The notes: generated by a model not told the origin, from the sequence alone. Shown: positions 19,002-29,168, counted from the stretch's first letter. The stretch: 64,000 nt of DNA from Iningainema tapete BLCC-T55 (GCF_014698965.1 NZ_JACXAE010000091.1:20693-84692), one strand, 5' to 3'. Made by a program: numbers and translations.

Positions 19002-20879
19002 ATGAGAGAAATAGTCCTAGATGTTCGCAATCTGCAAGTTGAATTTTCCGGTGATGGTAATAACAACAAAGCTGTAGATAATATCTCCTTTCAACTACAC
19101 AAAGGAGAGACACTGGGAATAGTAGGGGAGTCGGGATCGGGAAAATCAGTCACATCCTTAGCGGTGATGGGTTTGGTGCAGAAACCAGGAAAGATCAGTG
19201 GAGGCGAAATTTGGTTTCACCCACAACAAGGAGGCGAACCAATTAACTTGCTTTCTCTGCCACCAGAGCATATGCAGCTCTACAGGGGCGGTGACATCGC
19301 GATGATTTTTCAAGAACCAATGAGTTCGCTCAATCCAGTATACACCATAGGGTTTCAGTTAACTGAAGCGATTATGCGCCATCAAAAGGTTTCCACAACT
19401 GAAGCCAGAAGACAAGCGATCGCCGGTTTACAAGAAGTAAAACTTCTTCCCAGTGACGAAACCCTTCAGCAGCAGTATATTGAAACTGCAAAAATTGCTG
19501 GTTCATCAAATTTAGACGAACGGAAGCTAGCACAGTTGGTTAACCAACACAAAGAAGCAATGCTAGAGCGTTACCCGCATCAACTTTCCGGAGGGCAACT
19601 ACAGCGGGTAATGATTGCAATGGCAATTTCTTGTAACCCCTTACTATTAATAGCTGACGAACCAACTACAGCATTAGATGTGACAGTGCAAGCAACAATT
19701 ATTGAGTTGCTGCGAGAGTTACAACTGCGTCGGGAAATGGCATTGATTTTTATTACCCACGACTTGGGACTAATTGCAGAAATTGCCGATTCTGTAGCAG
19801 TCATGTACAAAGGCAAAATTGTTGAACAAGGCTTATCTGAGCAAATTTTCTCTGCCCCCCAACATCCATATACTAAAGGGTTAGTTGCTTGTCGCCCTTC
19901 CCTCAATCGTCGTCCCCAAAAATTACTAACGGTTGCTGATTACATGAGTGTGGAGGAAAAACCAACAGGATTGGTGATTCAACCCAAACAACCAGCACAA
20001 CCACCGGAAATAACAACAGAAGAAATCCTGCGCCGATTGACAAGCTTAGAACAACAGCAGCCCTTATTGCAAGTCCAGGATCTTAAGGTAGGGTTCCCTA
20101 TACGCGGGGTATTTGGTGGGACAAAACGCTACACTATGGCAGTTAATGGTGTTTCCTTTGATGTGAAAAAAGGGGAAACTCTGGGATTAGTAGGAGAATC
20201 TGGTTGTGGTAAAACTACTCTCGGCAGAACTTTGCTACGACTAATTGAGCCAATGAGTGGTCAAATTAAGTTTGAGGGAAAAGATATTACTACAATTAAA
20301 GGCGAAGCGTTGCAAAAGTTACGCCGAGAAATGCAAATTGTCTTCCAAAACCCTTTTAGCGCTCTCGATCCACGCATGAAGGTTGGGGAAGCAATTATGG
20401 AGCCTTTGGTAATTCACTCTATCAATAATAGTAAGCAACAACGACGAGAACGTGTAGCTTATCTTTTAGAAAGAGTGGGGTTGAGTGCAGATGCAATACA
20501 ACGTTATCCGCATCAGTTTTCTGGTGGGCAACGTCAACGGATTTGTATTGCCCGTTCTTTGGCATTAAATCCCAAGTTTATCATTTGTGATGAATCGGTT
20601 TCGGCTCTAGATGTGTCAGTGCAGGCGCAAGTACTAAATCTGTTGAAAGAATTACAAGATGAGTTTGGCTTGACTTACATTTTTATTTCTCACGATTTAA
20701 GTGTAGTGAAATTTATGAGCGATCGCATTCTTGTGATGAATAAGGGGCAAATTGTTGAACAAGGTACAGCCGAAGAAATTTACCGCGCACCTAAAGAAGA
20801 ATATACGCAAAAGTTAATTGCTTCTATTCCCACTGGTAGTTCTGAAAGAATACAAAAGCGTCATGTCCGAACATCTTGA
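19002..20879 (+). CDS. Fused double ATP-binding subunit of an oligopeptide/dipeptide-type ABC transporter
   Basis: Two complete ATPase halves in one 625-residue chain, like GsiA or YejF. Half 1 (about 3-300): [43 protein letters not shown]. Half 2 (about 355-610): [45 protein letters not shown]. The spacer around 280-325 has the usual oligopeptide-ATPase C-terminal motif ([16 protein letters not shown]). Both halves look competent. In half 2 the Walker B reads CDESVSALD where DEP is usual, a common variant. No permease or binding-protein genes are adjacent. The 3' end overlaps the convergent PadR gene by 19 bp. Confidence 0.93.
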   Translation: MREIVLDVRNLQVEFSGDGNNNKAVDNISFQLHKGETLGIVGESGSGKSVTSLAVMGLVQKPGKISGGEIWFHPQQGGEPINLLSLPPEHMQLYRGGDIAMIFQEPMSSLNPVYTIGFQLTEAIMRHQKVSTTEARRQAIAGLQEVKLLPSDETLQQQYIETAKIAGSSNLDERKLAQLVNQHKEAMLERYPHQLSGGQLQRVMIAMAISCNPLLLIADEPTTALDVTVQATIIELLRELQLRREMALIFITHDLGLIAEIADSVAVMYKGKIVEQGLSEQIFSAPQHPYTKGLVACRPSLNRRPQKLLTVADYMSVEEKPTGLVIQPKQPAQPPEITTEEILRRLTSLEQQQPLLQVQDLKVGFPIRGVFGGTKRYTMAVNGVSFDVKKGETLGLVGESGCGKTTLGRTLLRLIEPMSGQIKFEGKDITTIKGEALQKLRREMQIVFQNPFSALDPRMKVGEAIMEPLVIHSINNSKQQRRERVAYLLERVGLSADAIQRYPHQFSGGQRQRICIARSLALNPKFIICDESVSALDVSVQAQVLNLLKELQDEFGLTYIFISHDLSVVKFMSDRILVMNKGQIVEQGTAEEIYRAPKEEYTQKLIASIPTGSSERIQKRHVRTS

Positions 20880-21445
20880 GCATCTTGCTTTGCTTCTGCC
20901 AATTGATTCAGATTTACTAAGGTTTGTTCGCACCAATTAATTAAAGACGAGGTAACGTGTAGTTTATAACTAATAATTATTGACCAGTAGGGAATATTTG
21001 GGTTATCTGCTTTATGGTGTTGCTTCAATTGTACTTCCATCGCTTGATACTTTTGCAGTAGTTCCTGTTGTAGATCCCTAAATTTTTGTACGTGGCGAAT
21101 GTTGTCAGCGACAGAAACTTGTTGTCCAAAAAAAAGCTTGAGCAAAATTTCAATTCTTTCTACTTGCGGTTCAACAGGTTCAGTTAACCACTGTTGCAAC
21201 TCTTGTTGTCCTTTTTCTGTAAGTTGATAAACGTGGCGATTTGGTTTGCCTACTTGCTCCTCAACTGCTTGAGTTGCTAACCCTTCTTCTACCAATTTTT
21301 TCAGAATTGGATAAATTTGCCCATAACTTTCACTCCAAAAGTTGCTAGTACTGGTTTCGATCTTCTTTTTAATGTCGTAACCTGACTTGGGACCAAAACT
21401 TAATATTCCCAATATAGCGTATTTACTTTTATTTTCTCTTGACAT
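20861..21445 (-). CDS. PadR family transcriptional regulator
   Basis: A winged-helix regulator of 194 residues when started at the ATG at 21445 (MSRENKSKYAILGILSFG), the usual PadR beginning; 15 further codons lie open upstream. The N-terminal domain includes GPKSGYDIKKKIE and SESYGQIYPILKKLVEEGLA, with a wing at GKPNRHVYQLTEKGQQEL. The C-terminal part (about 95-180) is a helical dimerisation domain, as in Vir-type PadR proteins. Its target may be a nearby transporter, since it converges on the fused ABC ATPase, but that is only a guess from position. Confidence 0.9.
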   Translation of the reverse strand: MSRENKSKYAILGILSFGPKSGYDIKKKIETSTSNFWSESYGQIYPILKKLVEEGLATQAVEEQVGKPNRHVYQLTEKGQQELQQWLTEPVEPQVERIEILLKLFFGQQVSVADNIRHVQKFRDLQQELLQKYQAMEVQLKQHHKADNPNIPYWSIIISYKLHVTSSLINWCEQTLVNLNQLAEAKQDAQDVRT

Positions 21446-21504
21446 TATGCCATCTATATGTATGTTACTGAGAGATAAGAGTAGATACACCAGGATGGGG
21501 GGGA

Positions 21505-21585
21505 AAAAATGTACAGACGCCCCGGTGGGGCGTCTCTACGGGGGCGGGAAATGTACAGACGCCCCGCCGGAGGGAGCGTCTCTAC
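21505..21585. repeat. GTACAGACGCCCC-type palindromic repeats
   Basis: Two successive inverted-repeat units built on GTACAGACGCCCC...GGGGCGTCTCTAC and GTACAGACGCCCCGCC...GCGTCTCTAC between padR and mgtE. The family recurs at 23933-23961 and 61294-61322 with different loop sequences but the same GAGACG/CGTCTC ends. They are probably MITE-like or REP-like cyanobacterial repeats. Confidence 0.65.
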
Positions 21586-22928
21586 CCAAATATCCGCAAC
21601 GCAGCAGAAATCATCGATAGGAACGTCAAAAACCCAACTGCATCCAAGGTGGTAGTCATTAGTGGTCCACTAATTAAGGCTGGATCTAGATTTAAGCGCG
21701 TCAAACCCATTGGCAACAACGTCCCCAATGTAGCGGCTAGCAGTACATTCACGATCATTACCATTGCCGCCACCACCGATACCCAACGTTCGTGAGGGGG
21801 CGACCAAATCAGCGATAGTGCACCAAGAGCAAAACCTAAAGCTACGGCTGTGCCTAAACCCGCCAAAATTTCTTTGCGCAGAAGTAGCATGGTGTCTTTT
21901 GGCGTGACTTCGCCAACACCAAGACCTCGAACTGTGACAGATAAAACTTGGAAGGCGACATTGCCACTACTGTTAGCTAAAATTGGCATGATGATTGCCA
22001 ATACTGGTACTTGTGAAATCACCGTTTGAAAGGGCGAGATAGCACTGGCTGCACCAATATACAAAGCAATATTTCCTAACAACCACGGCAAGCGCTTGCG
22101 AATGGTAACTTGGGGTGGGGACAAAGCCTGTTCATCACCACCGCTGACACCTGCTAGTTTTTGAATGTCTTCTGTAGCTTCTTCCTCTAGAATATCGATG
22201 ACATCATCAATCGTGATAATGCCAACTAGCCTTTCTTCCCGATCTACCACAGGTAAAGCGATTAAGTCATAACGCTTCATCAGGCGGGCGACTTCTTCCT
22301 GAGGTGTTTCTGTTTTAACTTTGATCACGCGATCGCTCGCTACATCCTTAATCAAAACATCAGGAAAAGTGAATATTAACTGCCGCAGTGAGACAACACT
22401 GACTAGCGTGCGGTTATCATCTGTAACGTAAGCATAGTAAATTGTCTCCTTGTCTTCATCTTGACGGCGGATTTTACACAGAGCTTCTCCTACAGTTAAT
22501 CCTTCGCGCAACCGTACATATTCGGTTGTCATTACCCGCCCTGCCGTGCCTTCGGCGTAACCGAGAATTGTTGCTGTTGCGTGCCGTTGTTCTGGGCTAA
22601 GGGAGTGCAAAAGCCGCTTAACTACACCTGCTGGCAATTCATCAAACAATTCTGCCCGTTCGTCAGGACTCATCGCCTCCACAATTTGTGCTACTTGAAT
22701 ATCATGAAGGTAATTAATCAAATCTTCCTGTACTTCTGGCGGCAAGTACTCAAACACATCTATGGCGTGATGTTTGTTAAGGAGACGGAAGGCGATCGCC
22801 CGCTTTTGTTTGGGCAATTGCGTGATGTACTCTCCTGCATCTACGGGCTGTAAATCATTCAAGTCTGACTTCAACTGGTTTAAGTCAGCAATGTCAATAA
22901 ATGAATTGCGAATATCTTGTGTGAGCAT
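21582..22928 (-). CDS. mgtE: Magnesium transporter MgtE
   Basis: A gated Mg2+ channel of the plasma membrane. With the ATG at 22928 (MLTQDIRNSFIDIADLN) the product is 448 residues. AGGAGG lies just upstream of this ATG, which decides against the start 12 codons earlier. Order: MgtE N domain (about 25-125; FEYLPPEVQEDLI, LFDELPAGVVKRLL), two CBS domains (about 130-255; VVDREERLVGIITIDDVIDI), then five hydrophobic helices to the end with the NVAFQVLSVTVRGL and ISGPLMTTTLDAVG segments. Acidic residues at the N/CBS interface sense internal Mg2+ in the family. No M-box riboswitch was recognised upstream. Confidence 0.95.
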   Translation of the reverse strand: MLTQDIRNSFIDIADLNQLKSDLNDLQPVDAGEYITQLPKQKRAIAFRLLNKHHAIDVFEYLPPEVQEDLINYLHDIQVAQIVEAMSPDERAELFDELPAGVVKRLLHSLSPEQRHATATILGYAEGTAGRVMTTEYVRLREGLTVGEALCKIRRQDEDKETIYYAYVTDDNRTLVSVVSLRQLIFTFPDVLIKDVASDRVIKVKTETPQEEVARLMKRYDLIALPVVDREERLVGIITIDDVIDILEEEATEDIQKLAGVSGGDEQALSPPQVTIRKRLPWLLGNIALYIGAASAISPFQTVISQVPVLAIIMPILANSSGNVAFQVLSVTVRGLGVGEVTPKDTMLLLRKEILAGLGTAVALGFALGALSLIWSPPHERWVSVVAAMVMIVNVLLAATLGTLLPMGLTRLNLDPALISGPLMTTTLDAVGFLTFLSMISAALRIFG

Positions 22929-23932
22929 AAAACCTCCTATGATCTCCCCCGCGCCGGGAGACAAGCTCGCCAGCTTAGAGGAGGGTTGTACTGCCGTCAG
23001 GTGGACTGTGGTCCATAAAATCTCTAGGAATTCAACATTGATTACCTATCAATGGCATCACTAAGTCATATTACTAACCCGGAACTATGTGATCCGGCAG
23101 ATGCTGGGAGTCCGTAGCAGAAATTTTTTAATTTCACCCACGGCATTTCCCATTGCCCTGATGCCTGTTGATTTGAGTAGATTTTACTACTGTCAGGAAC
23201 TATGTCAAGAGTATTGACCAAATTCCTTTGAAACTTAATAAAGTTAAAAAACTTACTTCCTAAGTAGTAGCCTCGATCAAGTCTCAAACAGCTGTGTTCT
23301 GTAATTTTACCGAATTTTTCCAACAAAAATAGGCAATTATTCGCATTGACATTTGCGACATGACTGCTACCTCCTTAAATATAGTTCCCACAAGTGCTAG
23401 CTGATTGAGCGATTCGATCTAAAATAATCTTCAATCCGAGCAGAAAATAATTCGGCTATGTTAAGAATTTAGTACTACCACGCGATCGCCCACATCTGAT
23501 GCAAGTGTGGTTCATGCCTACGCCTTAATACATAGAATATGTATCTAACTTACTCATAAAATGCCATTGAATTGACAATTAATGGATGGTATTCTTCTAC
23601 TGTCCACCTACGTAGCGTTAAAAGTGTTGGTATTGTTTGCATAGACTATCTACCATTTGTTATAAATTAATGAGTTTGAAACTATCATAGCGGACTCTTT
23701 ATTAAAACATTGAATAGGGACAACGTACTGAAATTGTTTTTGTTTATAGTTTGATATTTTCCCGGATTATTGAGGCTTATCTAGAATTAACAGAAAGAAT
23801 TTAAAGAAAAAGATAATGTCTAGTCTAGTCAGATAAAGATTTGAAAAAAATCCAAAAATCGAGTATATTCTTTTAAAACAGACCTATTGATACCACCGAT
23901 TTTCACGTCCCTCTTTAAAAAACATCTAATGT

Positions 23933-23961
23933 AGAGACGTTCCGGCGGAACGTCTCTACAG
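23933..23961. repeat. GTAGAGACGTTCC palindrome
   Basis: Palindrome with arms GTAGAGACGTTCC / GGAACGTCTCTAC. It belongs to the same GAGACG/CGTCTC family as 21505-21585 and 61294-61322. Confidence 0.65.
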
Positions 23962-23984
23962 AATAGGTAGGTGTAACAGGATAG

Positions 23985-24045
23985 CTAATGGCTGATAGCT
24001 AATAGCTAACCATTAAAACAATTAGCAATTAGCAATAAACAATCA
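23985..24045. repeat. Heptanucleotide repeats upstream of the GH15-like gene
   Basis: Units such as GATAGCT, AATAGCT, AATTAGC and CAATAAA run up to the ATG at 24047, replacing any recognisable ribosome-binding site. Confidence 0.55.
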
Positions 24046-24046
24046 C

Positions 24047-27000
24047 ATGAAAATTACTCAACTGCAAACTCGTCTAGAATATTACTATCAGCAAATCAAA
24101 ACAATCATCCTGACACGCCAAAACCCGATTACTGGATTACTCCCAGCAAGTACAGCAATCACAGCCCACGGAGATTATACCGATGCCTGGGTACGTGATA
24201 ACGTTTACAGTATTCTGGCAGTTTGGGGACTAGCGCTAGCATACCGCAAGCTTGATGAAGACAAAGGACGCGCATATGAACTAGAACACAGCGTTGTCAA
24301 GCTCATGCGGGGATTGCTGTTTGCAATGATGCGACAGGCACACAAAGTAGAACTATTCAAGCACACTCAGTCGCCATTAGATGCCCTGCACGCTAAATAC
24401 AACACTGCTACTGGCGACATCGTAGTAGGTGATGATGAATGGGGGCATTTACAACTTGATGCTACATCAATATTTGTGCTAATGGTGGCACAAATGACAG
24501 CTTCAGGATTGCATATAGTCTACACATTTGACGAAGTAAATTTTGTCCAAAATTTGGTTTACTATATTGGACGAGCATACCGTACACCAGATTTTGGTAT
24601 TTGGGAACGAGGCAACAAAATTAATCATGGTAACGCCGAATTAAATGCCAGTTCTATCGGTATGGCAAAAGCAGCTTTAGAAGCAATTAATGGCATTGAT
24701 TTATTTGGTGTGCGTGGTAGTCAAGCATCGGTAATTCATGTGCTACCTGATGAAATTGCCCGTGCCAGAATTACCCTAGAATCTCTGTTACCAAGAGAAT
24801 CTTCTTCAAAAGAAATTGATGCGGCATTATTAAGTGTAATTAGTTTTCCCGCCTATGCAGTAGAAGATCCACAATTACGCGAGCGCACCCGCAACGACAT
24901 CATTAACAAACTCGAAGGAAAATACGGCTGCAAGCGTTTTTTACGAGATGGACATCAAACAGTTTTAGAAGACACAAAGCGCTTGCATTACGAACCATTG
25001 GAACTTAAACAATTTGAGCATATTGAATGCGAATGGCCCTTATTTTTCACATACTTACTTCTTGATGGGTTGTTTCGAGACGACAAAGAACAAGTTAAAT
25101 ATTACCAAGAGCGTTTAGATTCTTTAGTAGTTGAACGCAATGGTTTACATTTGTTGCCAGAACTTTATTATGTTCCAGCAGAGAACATAGAAGCAGAGAA
25201 ATTAAACCCAGGAAGTCAACCTCGTTTACCGAACGAAAATGTTCCCTTAGTATGGGCGCAAAGTTTGTATTTTCTCAGTCAAATGTTGAGTGAAGGGTTG
25301 GTAGCCGTTGGCGATATTGATCCCTTGGGACGACATTTACGAATGGATAGACAACGGGAAGCTTTGGTACAAATCGCCCTACTTGCAGAAGATGAGATTT
25401 TACAAGCAAAATTGGAAGTGTACGGCATTGAGACACAAACACCAAAGCAAGTAGAACCAATTCAAGTACGTCAAGCAGATGATTTAATCGCCATCTTTAC
25501 ACAAATTGGACGTAACGATAAACTTGGTTTAACAGGGCGTCCCCCCCGTCGTCCCCGCAGTTTAACTACATCGAGAATCTTTCGCATTGGGAACGAGAAT
25601 GTTGTCTTCTTACCTTCGTTTTTGAACTCGCAACAGTTTTACTTAACCCTTGATTACCATTTTTTGGTGGATCAACTTAGAGGTGAACTAGCTTACATTA
25701 ACAAATATTGGAGCGAATTAGGGCGTCCTACCCTAACTTTAATGCTAACTCACACCATGTTGGAAACTGGTAGCGAGGCGTTACTTGATCTCATGCAGGA
25801 ACTCAAGAATGGTTTGTTTAACGGTGTGCGGGTAAAATTGGGACGACTCAATCAGTTAATGTTAACTGCTGCTTGTGAACGAATTGATTTTCTCCAAGAC
25901 TTTGAATTCTCCCAGTCGTCGGTGAAAGATTCTGCACCAAGGTGTTCCTACCTCACCTATCAACCTGGCAAAAACTGGCAGTTGGGGCATACTCAGGAAT
26001 TTCAAATGGAGTGCGAAACTAATTTAGGGTTCTTGCTTTCTTCTTTACGTTCATCGTTCAATCTTTACGAGCAAATTGAGTTGTTGCAAACTTTGACTCG
26101 TTTACAAGGGTTGGAGTATGATACAGGCTTTGGTGGTCCTGGATGTCCGGTAACGGTGGGAGATTTACTCGATGAAGTTTACACTAAAGCTGGGGATGGA
26201 GGATTATGGGCAGTAGTGCGTCGTGCTGCTGGTTTGCGGCAAATGGCAGATATCAGTTTGTCGGATGTGGTAACGAGTATTTTGGTGCGGGGTAAGCAAA
26301 TTGCTGTAGGTAAGGCTTATACTGAGGCATCACTGATTACTGTGCCACTTTCTCACAGTGAAATTGTGGAGAAGATTAATGAGTTTTGTCGTGAGGATAT
26401 TCGCGATCGCGTTTTAACTCAAGAAATCCTGATACATTTGAGTAGTTTGATTAAGTCAGAACCAGAACTGTTTAAAGGGTTACTGACATTGAGAGTTGGC
26501 TATATCATTTTGTTAATCACTAGTGAACTAGCCCAGGAGTTTCAACTTACTCAAGACGAGGCATACGAAACAGTTATGCATCTTTCGCCTTTTGATGTGA
26601 AAACACGGTTACGCCAGGTATTATTTGAATATGCTGGCATGAGTCAGGTGTTGCGTCAGCAGGAATCTTTGCACGTTAAACAAAAAGAAAGTGACATTGA
26701 TTGGGTTGTGCAGCCAGTACTGCTTGATCAAATAGAAGTACCACCAGGCGGTTGGCGACGGTTTCGTCAAACTGAAGGAGCAACAGGGCGCGTGCCAAAA
26801 GAATTTTTTCAGCAAGTTTGGCTGTTGATGCAACATTGCAAAGGCTTGGTAATTGGTGATAAACTGGAAAGGCGTAATCGTTTGGATAGCGAGTTGATGC
26901 TGTCGTCCATGACAGCGGGAGAAAAGAATTTTGCTTTACTAGTAGAGCATTTACTGAATAAAATAGAGGCTTCAGAGTATCGACAAGTTTGTATTGAGAC

Positions 27001-27256
27001 TTTAATGGAGTTGGCAGCGATCGCACAGAGTAATCCCAATTTGCAAGTTGAAGCATATATTGTGTTAGATGTGTTAATTGGTCATGCTGTGCGACTAGGA
27101 TGGTTAGAAGCTCATCCAGAAAGAAGCGATCACTACGATGAAGATAAGGCAGCAGCATGGCGATCGTTTTACAACTCCTCTCCCAAAGAATGCGCTACCT
27201 ACGTTGTCAAGGCATTCCGCTTCTTAACCGAATTCGAGCAAAGTATGGCTGCTTAA
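24047..27256 (+). CDS. GH15 / phosphorylase b kinase alpha-beta-like protein
   Basis: A very large (1069 aa) protein. The first ~450 residues resemble the glucoamylase-like (alpha/alpha)6 domain of eukaryotic phosphorylase kinase alpha/beta subunits and GH15 enzymes: NPITGLLPASTAITAHGDY, DAWVRDNVYSILAVWGLALA, GHLQLDATSIFVLMVAQM. The remainder is helical and matches the long tail of the cyanobacterial members. No signal peptide, so probably cytoplasmic. It could hydrolyse or bind alpha-glucans linked to glycogen metabolism; no activity can be assigned from sequence alone. It stands alone, 58 bp before a methyltransferase in the same direction. Confidence 0.85.
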   Translation: MKITQLQTRLEYYYQQIKTIILTRQNPITGLLPASTAITAHGDYTDAWVRDNVYSILAVWGLALAYRKLDEDKGRAYELEHSVVKLMRGLLFAMMRQAHKVELFKHTQSPLDALHAKYNTATGDIVVGDDEWGHLQLDATSIFVLMVAQMTASGLHIVYTFDEVNFVQNLVYYIGRAYRTPDFGIWERGNKINHGNAELNASSIGMAKAALEAINGIDLFGVRGSQASVIHVLPDEIARARITLESLLPRESSSKEIDAALLSVISFPAYAVEDPQLRERTRNDIINKLEGKYGCKRFLRDGHQTVLEDTKRLHYEPLELKQFEHIECEWPLFFTYLLLDGLFRDDKEQVKYYQERLDSLVVERNGLHLLPELYYVPAENIEAEKLNPGSQPRLPNENVPLVWAQSLYFLSQMLSEGLVAVGDIDPLGRHLRMDRQREALVQIALLAEDEILQAKLEVYGIETQTPKQVEPIQVRQADDLIAIFTQIGRNDKLGLTGRPPRRPRSLTTSRIFRIGNENVVFLPSFLNSQQFYLTLDYHFLVDQLRGELAYINKYWSELGRPTLTLMLTHTMLETGSEALLDLMQELKNGLFNGVRVKLGRLNQLMLTAACERIDFLQDFEFSQSSVKDSAPRCSYLTYQPGKNWQLGHTQEFQMECETNLGFLLSSLRSSFNLYEQIELLQTLTRLQGLEYDTGFGGPGCPVTVGDLLDEVYTKAGDGGLWAVVRRAAGLRQMADISLSDVVTSILVRGKQIAVGKAYTEASLITVPLSHSEIVEKINEFCREDIRDRVLTQEILIHLSSLIKSEPELFKGLLTLRVGYIILLITSELAQEFQLTQDEAYETVMHLSPFDVKTRLRQVLFEYAGMSQVLRQQESLHVKQKESDIDWVVQPVLLDQIEVPPGGWRRFRQTEGATGRVPKEFFQQVWLLMQHCKGLVIGDKLERRNRLDSELMLSSMTAGEKNFALLVEHLLNKIEASEYRQVCIETLMELAAIAQSNPNLQVEAYIVLDVLIGHAVRLGWLEAHPERSDHYDEDKAAAWRSFYNSSPKECATYVVKAFRFLTEFEQSMAA

Positions 27257-27314
27257 AGGATAATTCTTTTGGGATGGGCATCCTGCCTGCCCCCAACTCT
27301 GAAGGGACGGACTA

Positions 27315-27956
27315 ATGATGAATACCCCCAACGATCAGCGACAGTATGCACCTGCAACGCAACGCAACCGTGAACCAATCCTTGAGATACTTTTACAAGT
27401 GCTGCCTCCTACTGGTACTGTATTAGAAATTGCTAGCGGTACTGGTGAACACGCTGTATTTTTTGCTCCCCGCCTTAGCCCTCGTAAATGGCAGCCCTCA
27501 GACCCTAATCCGCTGTCTCGTGCCAGCATCGCCGCCTGGACAGCACATTATCCATGCGATCATCTTTACCCGCCTATTGAGCTTGATGTTCGTACACCAG
27601 AGTGGTGGAAGCGTGATGACTTGACGGGACCCATCACAGCGATCGCCAACATTAATATGATCCATATTTCACCTTGGTCAGCTTGCTTGGGATTAATGGC
27701 AGGCGCTGATCGTATTCTCCCACCAGATGGCATTCTTTACTTATATGGTCCTTTTAAACAAGGCGGAAAACATACCGCGCCGAGTAATGCTGCTTTTGAC
27801 GAGAGTTTACGCGCACAAAATCCAGAATGGGGTGTGCGCGACTTAGATGATGTAATCGCCGCAGCAAATTCACAACAACTCACTTTTGTCAAGACATATC
27901 AAATGCCTGCAAACAATCTGTCAGTCGTTTTTCAGAAATCTTCCCATCCTGTGTAA
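27315..27956 (+). CDS. DUF938 SAM-dependent methyltransferase-like protein
   Basis: A 213-residue class I methyltransferase-like protein of the DUF938 family. The SAM-binding loop reads VLEIASGTGEHAVFFAPRL (about residues 37-55), followed by WQPSDPNP and the family-specific INMIHISPWSACLGLMAGA and LYLYGPFKQGG. The substrate is unknown. It follows the GH15-like gene after 58 bp containing a GGGCATCCTGCCTGCCC repeat. The 34-nt element found again before the PEP-CTERM gene begins 7 bp after its stop. Confidence 0.88.
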   Translation: MMNTPNDQRQYAPATQRNREPILEILLQVLPPTGTVLEIASGTGEHAVFFAPRLSPRKWQPSDPNPLSRASIAAWTAHYPCDHLYPPIELDVRTPEWWKRDDLTGPITAIANINMIHISPWSACLGLMAGADRILPPDGILYLYGPFKQGGKHTAPSNAAFDESLRAQNPEWGVRDLDDVIAAANSQQLTFVKTYQMPANNLSVVFQKSSHPV

Positions 27957-27962
27957 GTTTTG

Positions 27963-27996
27963 GCAAGTTTAAGATATTTTCCGCAATAACTCAATA
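27963..27996. promoter_or_regulatory. Candidate operator, copy 1 (34 nt), before the AraC gene
   Basis: Begins GCAAGTTTAAGATATTTTCC and ends CAATAACTCAATA. A second copy with 32 of 34 identical bases lies at 29007-29040. This copy ends 95 bp before the ATG of the AraC-type regulator. Two related genes carrying the same long upstream element suggests a binding site, possibly for the regulator itself; that is inference. Confidence 0.5.
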
Positions 27997-28091
27997 GAGT
28001 GCAAAGCAAGCTGAGGATCAACTTCGGTGTATTATTCCTTTAGATAAATTATCAGCACTTTGGCATCTGCCTTTCTTCAAATCTCAAACAA

Positions 28092-28985
28092 ATGCCTGAA
28101 TTTAAAATTTTAGACTTTCAGGGTACTAACACAGAGGCTCCATCTGACGGATTTATTGCGCCGATTCTTTCCAGTAAAAAAGTTGGATGGAATGGCATTC
28201 TTGTCGAGTACTTGCAATTACCTGCCCACGAGTTACCAGCACAAGTACTTTCAGAGTATATCATTAACCTAAATCTCCAGCGCTCAGCTAGGGTAGAGGT
28301 GAAGTGGGATGGGTGTCTTGTGAGCAGGCGTTTTACATCAGGTCAAACAACAATTCTTCCTCCAGGCTTATTATGCGAAGCCATATGTTTAGAGGTTTGT
28401 GACTTCCTCGTGCTACGCCTTGAGGAAACCTTCGTCACCCATGTTGCTATTGAGTTAGGCTATCACTCGCCAATTGAGATTATACCCAGCTTGGGAGTAG
28501 TCAATCCCCAAATTCAGTATATCGGGCTGGCGCTGAAAGCAGAACTAGAATCTGGATGTTTGTCTGGGCGTCTTTACGGTGAATCACTAGCAACTGCGCT
28601 TGCTAGTTATTTGCTACAGCAACATTCTACATCAGGACATCTTGTTCAGGATTTTACTGGTGGTCTACCCAAGTACAAGTTGTGCAGCGCGATCGAGTAC
28701 ATCAATGATCATCTTGAGCGCGACTTGACGCTTGCTGAACTTGCTGGTGTAGTGCAAATGAGTACTTATTACTTTGCCCGGTTGTTCAAACAGTCAACGG
28801 GTTTGACTCCTCATCAATATTTACTTAATTGTCGAATTGAACGAGCAAAGATACTACTGAAGACAGGAAAATTGTCAATTACCGAAATCTGTAAGTCTGT
28901 AGGTTTTCACAGTCCAAGCCACTTCATAGCACTGTTTCGTAAGTATACAAAAATGACACCAAAAGCATATAGAGATCATTTATAA
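28092..28985 (+). CDS. AraC family transcriptional regulator
   Basis: A 297-residue regulator. The N-terminal ~190 residues are a sensory/dimerisation domain without a clear ligand motif. The C-terminal ~100 residues hold the two helix-turn-helices of AraC/XylS proteins: LTLAELAGVVQMSTYYFARL, then SITEICKSVGFHSPSHFIALF, with FKQSTGLTPHQYLLN and the terminal KMTPKAYR. It is flanked by two near-identical 34-nt elements (27963-27996 and 29007-29040), the first in its own upstream region, which fits autoregulation plus control of the PEP-CTERM gene. The inducer is unknown. Confidence 0.92.
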   Translation: MPEFKILDFQGTNTEAPSDGFIAPILSSKKVGWNGILVEYLQLPAHELPAQVLSEYIINLNLQRSARVEVKWDGCLVSRRFTSGQTTILPPGLLCEAICLEVCDFLVLRLEETFVTHVAIELGYHSPIEIIPSLGVVNPQIQYIGLALKAELESGCLSGRLYGESLATALASYLLQQHSTSGHLVQDFTGGLPKYKLCSAIEYINDHLERDLTLAELAGVVQMSTYYFARLFKQSTGLTPHQYLLNCRIERAKILLKTGKLSITEICKSVGFHSPSHFIALFRKYTKMTPKAYRDHL

Positions 28986-29006
28986 ACTACTCTTAAATAA
29001 GTTTTC

Positions 29007-29040
29007 GCAAGTTTAAGACATTTTCCGCAATAACTGAATA
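29007..29040. promoter_or_regulatory. Candidate operator, copy 2 (34 nt), before the ScyD-like gene
   Basis: Same element as 27963-27996 with two changes (T to C in the middle, C to G near the end). It ends 128 bp before the ATG of the PEP-CTERM beta-propeller gene. Position and conservation suggest a shared regulator. Confidence 0.5.
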
Positions 29041-29168
29041 TAATGTAATAAAAAATTGAAGAATTGAATAGAAATAGCAAAAAAATATTCATTTACAATC
29101 AAATTACATTTTTATATCTTTTGAAGTTGAGCAGTTAATTTATTTTCTCAAATTACTCAACATAAGGT

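Larger units (their letters stand above)
22929..24046. other. Long intergenic region with repeats, no convincing gene
   Basis: About 1.1 kb between mgtE (minus) and the GH15-like gene (plus). It holds the mgtE ribosome-binding site, a GC-rich inverted repeat close to mgtE (around 22949-22965), the palindrome at 23933-23961 and the heptamer repeats at 23985-24045. A minus-strand 86-codon frame (23066-23326) has no family resemblance. The middle part (23330-23900) is AT-rich and otherwise featureless to the eye. Confidence 0.55.

Noticed and set aside
22929..23110. M-box (Mg2+) riboswitch before mgtE
   Set aside because: The leader has small hairpins but none of the conserved M-box sequence blocks could be matched by eye; a covariance-model search would settle it.
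23066..23326. Minus-strand 86-codon frame as a gene upstream of mgtE
   Set aside because: No family resemblance, no ribosome-binding site, and composition like the surrounding intergenic DNA.
26676..27158. 160-codon minus-strand frame inside the GH15-like gene
   Set aside because: Antisense shadow with no family resemblance.
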